Shown: positions 18,162-25,178 of the stretch, piece after piece | How the letters are laid out: every line of letters begins with the position of its first letter | Position numbering within the stretch: position 1 is the stretch's first letter | DNA from: Streptomyces sp. NBC_00704 | GTDB taxonomy: Bacteria; Actinomycetota; Actinomycetes; Streptomycetales; Streptomycetaceae | Direction: 5' to 3' | Assembly: GCF_036226605.1 (NCBI RefSeq) | Contig: NZ_CP109000.1 | Location: 2,538,501-2,602,500 of the forward strand | Length of the DNA stretch: 64,000 bases | Notes under the pieces: model-generated | Seen by the model: the letters and a program-made list of their open reading frames with translations, nothing else | Database searches by the model: none | Told to the model about the DNA's origin: nothing | Made by a program: the position numbers and the translations under genes

Positions 18162-18758
18162 TGGGGCTCGCTCACCACCTGGTACTACTTCGTCGCGCCG
18201 ACCCCCTCGCCGACCCCCGTCGAGATGGCCGTCAACCTGCTGTACGCGGGGCCGCGCCTGCTGCTGCGCGGAGTGCTGTTCCTGCTCGACCGACTGATGC
18301 TCCAGGCGAGTCAGCGGGCCGAGTACCTGGCCGACCGCACGGCCGCGCACGCCGGGTCCACGGCGGCGGCCGTCGAACTCATGGACCGGCTTCTGGTGAC
18401 GGACTCGGTCGGGCTTCTCCTGCGCCGTGAGGCCAACCGGGCGGCGATGGCCGGCGGAAGAGGCGTCCGCGAGGCCCAGGCGGGCGCGGACGGGATATGG
18501 GAGCGGCTCACCGCCTACATGGCGTCCGTTCCCGAGAGCGAGTACGAGCGGCAGCGCCGGGTCGGCGTCCTTCGCGGGCACAGCGTCGACTCGACCCATC
18601 CGCCCACCCACCTCAGGCGCACGTCCCTGACGGCCGGCCCGTCGGTGACGGCCGCGGTGGTGATGGACGCCGAACGGGAACGGCTCGTCGCCGCCGAACT
18701 GGCCGCCGCCCGCACCGCGGTGGCCCGCCGCATCGTCCGGGACGGCTTCGGCGGCTGA
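18162..18758 (+). pseudogene. M48-family metalloprotease remnant (N-terminal catalytic part missing)
   Basis: The open frame from about 18162 encodes a hydrophobic segment (TTWYYFVAPTP ... NLLYAGPRLLLRGVLFLLDRL) followed by RAEYLADRTAA, which matches the region of M48 peptidases carrying the third zinc ligand Glu. The His-Glu-x-x-His motif that should precede it is absent, because the nasA stop lies only ten bases upstream. The frame is open back into nasA in another phase but has no homologous content there. The first ATG, at 18225, has no good ribosome site. This looks like a deletion that fused the nasA 3' end to the C-terminal part of a protease gene. Confidence 0.65.
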
Positions 18759-18763
18759 CGCGG

Positions 18764-18848
18764 GCCGCCCGTCAGGGACAGCCACACGTCACGGACAGCC
18801 GCCCGTCAGGGGCAGACGCCCGTGAGGGGCAGACGGCCGTCACCCGGC
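18764..18848. repeat. 17-bp tandem repeat array (four copies plus a partial)
   Basis: The unit is GCCGCCCGTCAGGGACA and variants, at 18764-18780, 18781-18797, 18798-18814, 18815-18831 and partly 18832-18848. It fills the gap between the protease remnant and the convergent DUF6215-like gene. Confidence 0.8.
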
Positions 18849-18857
18849 GCTCGTGCG

Positions 18858-19559
18858 TCAGCCGCCCGTCGCCCAGCCCGGGATGGTGGGGAGGACCTGT
18901 TGCGCGATGCGCAGCAGTGCCGTGTCGTCCGGGCGCATGCGGTCCTGGCGCCAGATGGTCAGCTCGTAGGAGCCGCCGCGGTCCTTGGCGTCGGGGGCGA
19001 TGACGAGGGCCCGGGCGATGCCGCCGGGGCCGGACTCGGACTTGCCGCCGCCGAGGTTGAAGCGGATGGCGATGGTCTGGGTCGAGTAGAGCACCGCGGG
19101 GTGGCCCGCGATCGTCTTCGGCTGCGCCTCGCTCAGCAGGTCCGCCATCCCGCCGATCGGCAGGCGGTCGTAGGACCGGGTCAACTGGACGGTGTAGGTG
19201 TCGAGTTGGACGGTCGCCTCGGGCGTCGGTATCTGCTTGCCGCCCGTGCCGACCGAGCCGTCGCTGCCGTAGGCCGTCTTCGCGTGCTCGCCCGGCGTGC
19301 CGAGGAGCGTCGGCAGGTTCGCCCGGTTCAGGGCGTCGCACAGCTGCGTCCCGGAGACGCGGTGCGCCGCCTTGGCGACCGCGTCGGCCTTCTTGTCCGC
19401 GTCGGAGGCCGAGCAGACCGCCGGTTCGTCCGCCGCCTTGGCGTCGTTCTTCTGGAGCACGAACAGCGCGCCCCCCAGCGCGCCGACCACCACCAGCGCC
19501 GCTATCGCCTGAGCCCACGGGTTCGGGCCCTTTTCGGGCGCGGCAACTTCTTCGCTCAT
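18858..19559 (-). CDS. Membrane-anchored protein of unknown function (DUF6215-like)
   Basis: A 233-residue protein with a short cytoplasmic N-terminus, one transmembrane segment (about residues 17-36, ALVVVGALGGALFVLQ), and an extracytoplasmic domain with two cysteines (PAVCSAS and GTQLCDAL). The domain includes the string RSYDRLPIGGMADLL and resembles, from memory, the streptomycete DUF6215 family. The start at 19559 (MSEEVAAPEKGPNPW) is preferred on composition; an in-frame ATG six codons upstream is possible. It reads toward the decayed protease. No function can be assigned. Confidence 0.72.
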   Translation of the reverse strand: MSEEVAAPEKGPNPWAQAIAALVVVGALGGALFVLQKNDAKAADEPAVCSASDADKKADAVAKAAHRVSGTQLCDALNRANLPTLLGTPGEHAKTAYGSDGSVGTGGKQIPTPEATVQLDTYTVQLTRSYDRLPIGGMADLLSEAQPKTIAGHPAVLYSTQTIAIRFNLGGGKSESGPGGIARALVIAPDAKDRGGSYELTIWRQDRMRPDDTALLRIAQQVLPTIPGWATGG

Positions 19560-19774
19560 GTCCCCCACTGTCCCCATTGCCCCGGTGCTCCCGGCATCCC
19601 GGGACCCCTGCTCGCGCCGGATGCGCGCGGAGGGAGCGTAACGGGTGCCCAGGCCGCGGGGAAGCGGGATTCCGCACCCCCGCCGGGCGGCGCCGGGAGC
19701 GGAGCCCGAGGGCCGGGCGGGAGCGGCCCGCCCCCGAGCGGGGACCGCCCCTTTCGGCGGGGTCCGGGCCCGCT

Positions 19775-19820
19775 CCGGCCTCCGGCTGCCGGGGACGCTC
19801 CCCCGGACGCCGGAGGCCGG
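19775..19820 (-). terminator. Nested hairpin after the M4 protease gene
   Basis: A perfect 12-bp outer stem (19775-19786 with 19809-19820) encloses an inner C/G stem. It lies 25 bases downstream of the leftward M4 protease stop. Confidence 0.7.
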
Positions 19821-19844
19821 CTCGGCTCGGCTCGCGTCAGCGGG

Positions 19845-21491
19845 TCAGTTCACGTTGACGGCACTCCAGGCCGCCGCCACCGTGTTGTACTCCGTGCTGC
19901 CCGCGCCGTAGAGGTCCTTGGCCGCGTTCAGGGTGGCCGCCCTGGCCCCGGCGTAGTTCGTCGAGGACGTCATGTAGACGGTCAGGGCCCGGTACCAGAT
20001 CGCGCCGAGCTTGTCGCGGCCGATGCCGGTGACCGTGGAGCCGTTCGCCGTCGGGGAGTTGTAGGAGACGCCGTTGACGGTCTTGGCCCCGCTGCCCTCG
20101 GCGAGGAGGTAGGCGAAGTGGTTGGCGACGCCGGAGGAGTAGTGGACGTCGAGGTTGCCGACCGAACTGCTCCAGTTGTCCGCCGACTTGCCGTCCCTGC
20201 TCGGCTTGTCCATGTAGCGCAGGGCGTCCTTGCCGAAGCCGGAGCGGACGATCTCCTCGCCGATGAGGTAGTCACCGACGTCCTGGCTGTTGGCCGCGTG
20301 GAACTCGACCAGCGAGCCGAAGATGTCGGACGTCGCCTCGTTGAGGCCGCCCGACTCGCCCGAGTAGGTCAGCTTGGCGGTCTTCGAGGTCACGCCGTGG
20401 GACATCTCGTGTCCGGCCACGTCCAGGGCGACCAACGGGCCCATCTGGGTGCCGTCGCCGTCACCGTAGGTCATGCAGAAGCAACTGTCGTCCCAGAAGG
20501 CGTTGTTGTAGCTGTTGCCGTAGTGGACGCGGTTGTAGGAGCCCTTGCCGTCGTTGCCGATGCCGTTGCGGCCGTGCACGTTCTTGTAGTAGTCCCAGGT
20601 CGCGTCGGTGCCGTACTGGGCGTCGACGGCTGCGGTGGAGCGGTCGGCGGCCGCACCGGTGCCCCAGTGGTTGTCGGCGTCGGTGAACAGGGTCGCGGGG
20701 GCGCGGCTGAAGCAGATGCCGAAGATGCACAGGTCGGTCTTGTTGGCCGCGTCGCCGGTGTAGGTGTTGCCGCGTGTGGGGTCCTTGAGCTGGTACGTCG
20801 ATCCCGAGGCGGTCGTCTCCAGCGGTACCGTGCCGCTGTACAGGGACTTGCCGTCGCCGGTGGCCGTCTCGATCGTGTCCCAGGCGTCGATCTGGGCGCC
20901 GGTGCGGGCGTCGGTGAGCACCGCGCGGGCGACCGGGTTGCCCAGCGAGTCCAGGCCGACGGCGTTCGTGCGCCAGGCCAGTCTCGGGGCGCCGTGCAGG
21001 GCGTCGACGACCAGTTCCGGCTTGGCCTTCACCTGCTTCAGCGATGTGCCCAGGTTGGCCGCGCGCAGGGCGTTGACGGCGACGTCGGCGGCCTTGGGCG
21101 CGGACACCTTCGGGGTGATGCTCGCCAGCGAGATCGCCGCCCTCGTCGCCCGGTCGGCGCTGCGGAACGCGCCGTCGCGGCCGAGGTGGACGACGAAGTC
21201 GCCGCCGAGGACCGGCAGTTGACGGTAGGTGCGGTCGTAGCGCACGTGCTGGGCGCCGTCCTTGTCGACGATCACGTCCCGCACGGACGTGCCCTGCACG
21301 GCGCTGAGGTCCAGCGTCGCCGCGTGGTCGGCGAGGGCCGTCGCCGCGTTGTCGAGCGCGGTCGCCCTGGTCGGTCTGTCGGTCGCGTCGGCGGCCGGGG
21401 AGAGTACGGCGGCCAGGAGCGTGGCCGTGGTGGCGGCGATGCCGGCGGTGGCGAGACGGGAACCTCGGACGTGCAGCCGTATCCGACTCAT
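19845..21491 (-). CDS. Secreted M4-family (thermolysin-like) neutral metalloprotease
   Basis: The 548-residue preproenzyme has a signal peptide (residues 1-35), an FTP/PepSY-type propeptide with GGDFVVHLGRDG, and the zinc protease domain. Zinc ligands are His361 and His365, with catalytic Glu362 in GHEMSHG, and Glu385 in GGLNEATSD. The C-terminal helical domain includes VHYSSGVANHFAYLLAEG with the catalytic His region. It is an extracellular protein-degrading enzyme, typical of saprophytic streptomycetes. The ATG start (MSRIRLHVRG) is chosen because the signal peptide begins there. Two perfect palindromes lie in its promoter region. Confidence 0.94.
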   Translation of the reverse strand: MSRIRLHVRGSRLATAGIAATTATLLAAVLSPAADATDRPTRATALDNAATALADHAATLDLSAVQGTSVRDVIVDKDGAQHVRYDRTYRQLPVLGGDFVVHLGRDGAFRSADRATRAAISLASITPKVSAPKAADVAVNALRAANLGTSLKQVKAKPELVVDALHGAPRLAWRTNAVGLDSLGNPVARAVLTDARTGAQIDAWDTIETATGDGKSLYSGTVPLETTASGSTYQLKDPTRGNTYTGDAANKTDLCIFGICFSRAPATLFTDADNHWGTGAAADRSTAAVDAQYGTDATWDYYKNVHGRNGIGNDGKGSYNRVHYGNSYNNAFWDDSCFCMTYGDGDGTQMGPLVALDVAGHEMSHGVTSKTAKLTYSGESGGLNEATSDIFGSLVEFHAANSQDVGDYLIGEEIVRSGFGKDALRYMDKPSRDGKSADNWSSSVGNLDVHYSSGVANHFAYLLAEGSGAKTVNGVSYNSPTANGSTVTGIGRDKLGAIWYRALTVYMTSSTNYAGARAATLNAAKDLYGAGSTEYNTVAAAWSAVNVN

Positions 21492-21597
21492 CAGTGTCTC
21501 GGTCTCCTCGGGAAGGCGCCGTGGGGGGCGCGTGTGGGGCCGGCCCGTGACCGGGCCGGTGGAGGTGGCGCTGATGTCGTCCTGGCATTTAAGAGGG

Positions 21598-21627
21598 CAT
21601 GACATGTCATGTCCATAGCGCATGCGC
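21598..21627. promoter_or_regulatory. Two perfect palindromes in the M4 protease / GGCT divergent promoter
   Basis: CATGACATGTCATG at 21598-21611 is a 14-bp perfect palindrome. GCGCATGCGC at 21618-21627 is a 10-bp one. They lie 107 bases upstream of the M4 protease start and 43 bases upstream of the divergent GGCT-like gene. They are good candidates for the operator of an unknown regulator. Confidence 0.5.
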
Positions 21628-21669
21628 AACGGACCGGTGAGGAGCCCGTGAGGGGAGAGAATCGTTTCC

Positions 21670-22101
21670 GTGATCGCCCCCGAACTCCCCTTCTTCGTCT
21701 ACGGCACGCTCCGCCCCGGCGAGGCCAACCACGACCTCCTCCTGCGCGGCCGCACCCTCCGCGAGGAACCGGCCCGGCTCACGGGCGCGCTGCTGTACGA
21801 CGGACCCGGCTACCCCTACGCGGTCGAGGCGCCGGGCGCGGCGGGCGCGGCGGTCTCCGGCGAACTCGTGACGGCCCGCCCCGAGGAGTACGCCCGGCTG
21901 CTCGCCGACCTGGACCGGCTGGAGGAGTACAGGCCGGGCGACCCGCGCAACCTCTACGAACGCGTCGCGCGCGAGGTGGTCCGCGTGGACGGCTCCGCGC
22001 CCGCGCGCGCCTGGGTGTACGTCGCCGCACCCGCCGTCGCCGCCGCCCTGCGGGCCCGCGGCAAGCCCATCGAGGGCGGGGACTGGCTGACCCGGCGGTG
22101 A
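21670..22101 (+). CDS. Gamma-glutamylcyclotransferase-like (AIG2/GGCT) protein
   Basis: The 143-residue protein starts with the family motif FFVYGTLRPGEANHDLL, the substrate-binding YGTLR loop of the GGCT-like fold. It also has LEEYRPGDPRNLYER, containing the region of the catalytic Glu, and ends in a conserved basic tail. Such enzymes cleave gamma-glutamyl amino compounds to 5-oxoproline, but the exact substrate is not known. The GTG start has a GGGGAGAG sequence upstream with rather long spacing. It is divergent from the M4 protease. Confidence 0.85.
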   Translation: MIAPELPFFVYGTLRPGEANHDLLLRGRTLREEPARLTGALLYDGPGYPYAVEAPGAAGAAVSGELVTARPEEYARLLADLDRLEEYRPGDPRNLYERVAREVVRVDGSAPARAWVYVAAPAVAAALRARGKPIEGGDWLTRR

Positions 22102-22367
22102 GCGCGGGCGGGGACCGGCCGACCCGACGGTGAGCGCGGGCGGGCGGCCGGCAGTCGCCTCACCCGTTCACCCGCCCCGCGGAAACTTTTCCGCGCTCGG
22201 CCGTCGCCATGCCTCTGACCTGCCGAAACAGCGGCGCGGGAGGTCCGGGCTCCGATGGATCTGACACCCATTCATCCCATTCCTGACACACCCTCAGCAA
22301 GCGCGCTCGCCGCGCGGCGACTTACCTCGGAAGGGCAGGGATTCCCGAACAGCTCGGAGGAGCACCG

Positions 22368-22994
22368 ATGCGACGCCGTACCGTCCGGCACACCCCCCGC
22401 CGTACCGCCCGTCGTCCGCTCCCCCGCACCGCCCGCCGCTCCGCCCGCCCGGCCGGCGTCCGCACCGCCCGCGTACTGGCCGGCGCCGCGCTCGCCGTCG
22501 TCGCGGCGGCCGGCTTCGCCGCGCCCGCACAGGCCTCCGGCGTCCGCGCCGCCTCCCCCGGCGGGCAGCTGGAGGTCTACCCCGCCACCGCCGTGCCCGG
22601 CGGACAGGTCTCGGTGAACACCGCGGCCTGCGGGGACGGCGGTTCGGCGGCGGGCGACGCCGGGGCGGTGGGCGCCGGCCGCTTCACGCTCGCGCCCGCC
22701 ACCCACGAGGGCGAGGCCGTCGGACGGTTCCTGGTGCCGCCGAGCGCGCAGCCGGGCACCTACGAGCTCGTCGCGCAGTGCGCCGGGGACGGACGGCGGA
22801 TCACCGGGGACCTGGTGGTCGTGCTGGCCTCGGACCGGCAGCCGGTCGCCCCGCGCGGAAGTGTCAAGACGGGGGTCGGCGGCGCTCTGGGCCCCGACCC
22901 CGTTCAGACCGCGGCCGGAGTGGCGGCTCTCGCCGTCGCCGCCGCGGGCGGTACCTGGCTCCTGCATCGCCGGGCGAGAGGCGACGGGATCTGA
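22368..22994 (+). CDS. Secreted, C-terminally membrane-anchored protein next to sortase
   Basis: A 208-residue envelope protein. It has a long Arg-rich n-region (residues 1-33), a signal-peptide hydrophobic core ending in APAQASG, an Ig-like extracellular domain with two Cys (NTAACGDG and VAQCAGD), and a C-terminal transmembrane helix followed by HRRARGDGI. There is no LPXTG-type motif, so it is probably an integral protein and not a sortase substrate. GGAGGAGCACCG precedes the ATG. It lies 202 bases ahead of a class F sortase, a pairing seen often in streptomycetes. Function unknown. Confidence 0.78.
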   Translation: MRRRTVRHTPRRTARRPLPRTARRSARPAGVRTARVLAGAALAVVAAAGFAAPAQASGVRAASPGGQLEVYPATAVPGGQVSVNTAACGDGGSAAGDAGAVGAGRFTLAPATHEGEAVGRFLVPPSAQPGTYELVAQCAGDGRRITGDLVVVLASDRQPVAPRGSVKTGVGGALGPDPVQTAAGVAALAVAAAGGTWLLHRRARGDGI

Positions 22995-23196
22995 CGGACA
23001 CCCTCCGCCGTCCGTCAGCCGGTACCGCATGTCCCCTCCCCCTCCGGGCCCGACGCCCCTCGCGGCCCGGAGGGGGCACGGGCCCCGTCCGACCCGGCCA
23101 CCGGACTTCGAGAGCGGAGGCCGCGCAGCCCCGGGCCGGGAGCCATGCGGACGTGGAGATCCACGCAGACCTCGAGACCACGGAGACGGGAGCGGC

Positions 23197-23820
23197 ATGC
23201 GCACGGTCGGCAACACCGCCATAACGGCCGTCACCGCGGTCTCCCTGTGCTGCGGCGCATGGCTGCTGCACAGCGGCGCCGAGACGCACGCCCCGCCGCA
23301 GCCCTCCGCGGCCCAGGCCCGCTCCGACGGCCCGCGGTCGTCCGGCCGGTCCGCGCCGGCGCTGCCGCCCTCCGCGCCCGACCGCGTCCGCGTCCCCGCC
23401 ATCCACGTGGACGCCCCCCTGACGGGCCTCGCCCTCACCGCCTCCGGCAGCCTCGACGTCCCGCCCGCCGAGAAGGAGAACCTCGCCGGCTGGTACGAGG
23501 CCGGCACCACCCCCGGCGAGACGGGCACCGCGATCATCGCCGGCCACGTCGACAACGCCGACGGCCCCGCCGTCTTCTACGACCTGGGCGCCCTGCGCAA
23601 GGGCAGCACCGTGGAGGTGGACCGGCGCGACGGAACGACCGCGGTGTTCACCGTGGACGCCGTCGAGGTCTACCGGACCCGCGACTTCCCCGACGCCAAG
23701 GTGTACGGGGCCGCGGACCGGCCCGAGTTGCGGGTGATCACCTGCGGCGGGGGCTACGCGAAGGCGACCGGCTACCAGGGCAACGTGGTCGTGTTCGCCC
23801 ACCTCACCGGCAGCCGCTGA
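23197..23820 (+). CDS. Class F sortase
   Basis: The 207-residue protein has an N-terminal membrane anchor (residues 5-22) and a sortase domain. The domain shows VPAIHVDAPLTGLAL at its start, the catalytic His in TAIIAGHVDN, and the catalytic Cys in LRVITCGGGY. Sortases join surface proteins to the cell wall by transpeptidation; class F members of actinobacteria have few known substrates. The ATG is chosen because the anchor starts there and GGGAG precedes it; the open frame runs upstream without homology. It follows the membrane protein at 22368-22994. Confidence 0.88.
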   Translation: MRTVGNTAITAVTAVSLCCGAWLLHSGAETHAPPQPSAAQARSDGPRSSGRSAPALPPSAPDRVRVPAIHVDAPLTGLALTASGSLDVPPAEKENLAGWYEAGTTPGETGTAIIAGHVDNADGPAVFYDLGALRKGSTVEVDRRDGTTAVFTVDAVEVYRTRDFPDAKVYGAADRPELRVITCGGGYAKATGYQGNVVVFAHLTGSR

Positions 23821-23878
23821 GGACCGCGCCGAGCCGCCGGAACCCTCACACCTGCGCCGGGGCCCTGCTGAGGGCAGC

Positions 23879-23916
23879 GTTCCTCACGGGAAACAACGGT
23901 GATGCGGCCGGGTAAC
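23879..23916 (+). promoter_or_regulatory. Putative GlnR box upstream of the nitrite reductase operon
   Basis: The blocks GTTCC (23879), GAAAC (23890), GATGC (23901) and GTAAC (23912) have six-base gaps, the exact a1-b1-a2-b2 layout of a GlnR site. The b1 block is perfect, and b2 and a1 each have one mismatch. The box ends 23 bases before the first operon ATG, which lacks a ribosome binding site, so a leaderless transcript with the box near -24 to -61 is plausible. Confidence 0.6.
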
Positions 23917-23939
23917 CTCCGCACCGCACGCTCCTGGAC

Positions 23940-25178
23940 ATGACCTCGAATTCGCGTGTGGTGGTGCTCGGCGCCGGCCTCGCGGGCGTACGCCTCGCCC
24001 GCCGGCTCGGCGAACTGGGCGTGCCCGCGCTGCTCGTCGGCGACGAGGAGCACCGGCCCTACAACCGGGTCCTGCTCGCCGAGGTGCTGGCCGGCCGCTA
24101 CTCCCCCGACGTCATCGCGCTGCCCGCGCCCGCCGGAGCGGTCCGCGCCAAGGTCACCGGCATCGACCGCGACCGGCGGGTCCTCGCCTGCGCGGACGGC
24201 TCGGAGATCGCCTACGGCACGCTCGTCCTCGCGACCGGCTCCAACCCGGTCCTGCCGCCCCTGCGCGGCCTGTTCACCCCCGACCACGTCCTGCCGGAGG
24301 GCGTCCACGCCTTCCGCACCATGGACGACTGCCTCGGACTGTCGAAGGCGGTGCGGCCGGGCGTACGGGCCGTCGTCATCGGCGGCGGGCTCCTCGGCGT
24401 CTCCGCGGCCCGCGCGCTCGCGGTCCGCGGCGCCCAGGTCGTCCTCGCCCAGCAGGCCGAACGCCTCATGGAACGCCAGCTCGACCCCGGCGCCTCCCGG
24501 CTGGTGCGGCGGCATCTCACGGACCTCGGCGTCGAGGTGCACACCGAGTGCCGGGTGCGCGACGTGCGCTGCCTCGGCGGCGCCGTCCGGTCGGTCGAGA
24601 TGGCCGACGGCTACGCCCTCGACGCCGACCTGGTGGTGCTGACCTGCGGGGTCTCCCCGCGCGCCGGACTCGCCAGGGACGCCGGGATCGCCGTCCACAA
24701 GGGCGTCCTCGTCGACGACGAACTGCGCACGTCCGACCCGCACGTCCGGGCGGTCGGCGACTGCGCGCAGCACGACGGGACCGTGTACGGTCTCGCCGCC
24801 CCCGCGCTGGAACAGGCCGACGTGCTCGCCGCGTCCCTGGCCGGCGACCCGGACGCCCGCTACACCGGCACCCGCGCCCTCACCCGGCTCACCCTGACCG
24901 GGGACGGCGCCCCGGGCCCCGCCGGGAACAGCGCCTTCGACCTCGCCGCGTTCGGCGAGACCGAGCCCCGCCCCGGCGACGACGTCGTGCAGCTCGCCGA
25001 CGCCACCCGCGGCACCTACCGCAAGGTCGTCGTCCGCGACGACCGCCTGGTCGGCGGGGTCCTCGTCGGCGAACTCGGCACCGTCGGCGCGCTGGCGCGC
25101 GCCTGGGAGGGAGCAGAGCCGCTCCCCTCCGACGGCGGCCCCCTGCTCCACCTGCTCACCAACGACGGAGGCACCTGA
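23940..25178 (+). CDS. FAD/NAD(P)-dependent oxidoreductase of the nitrite reductase operon
   Basis: This 412-residue flavoprotein resembles the N-terminal diaphorase part of NirB. FAD binding is at VLGAGLAGVRLA (residues 9-20), NAD binding at VIGGGLLGVSAARAL (about 144), and the second FAD motif at RAVGDCAQHDG. It has no Fe-S or siroheme domain. The next gene, a complete nirB, starts within its stop codon (CTGATG), so it is a subunit or electron-transfer partner made together with NirB and NirD. Streptomycete nirB operons carry such an extra flavoprotein. The start ATG has no ribosome site and may be leaderless. Confidence 0.88.
   Translation: MTSNSRVVVLGAGLAGVRLARRLGELGVPALLVGDEEHRPYNRVLLAEVLAGRYSPDVIALPAPAGAVRAKVTGIDRDRRVLACADGSEIAYGTLVLATGSNPVLPPLRGLFTPDHVLPEGVHAFRTMDDCLGLSKAVRPGVRAVVIGGGLLGVSAARALAVRGAQVVLAQQAERLMERQLDPGASRLVRRHLTDLGVEVHTECRVRDVRCLGGAVRSVEMADGYALDADLVVLTCGVSPRAGLARDAGIAVHKGVLVDDELRTSDPHVRAVGDCAQHDGTVYGLAAPALEQADVLAASLAGDPDARYTGTRALTRLTLTGDGAPGPAGNSAFDLAAFGETEPRPGDDVVQLADATRGTYRKVVVRDDRLVGGVLVGELGTVGALARAWEGAEPLPSDGGPLLHLLTNDGGT

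Noticed and set aside
14834-18178. A 1114-codon open frame on the minus strand across the SanA-like gene and nasA
   Set aside because: It is a frame shadow caused by high GC content and the 19-bp repeats; the plus strand has clear family motifs over the same DNA.
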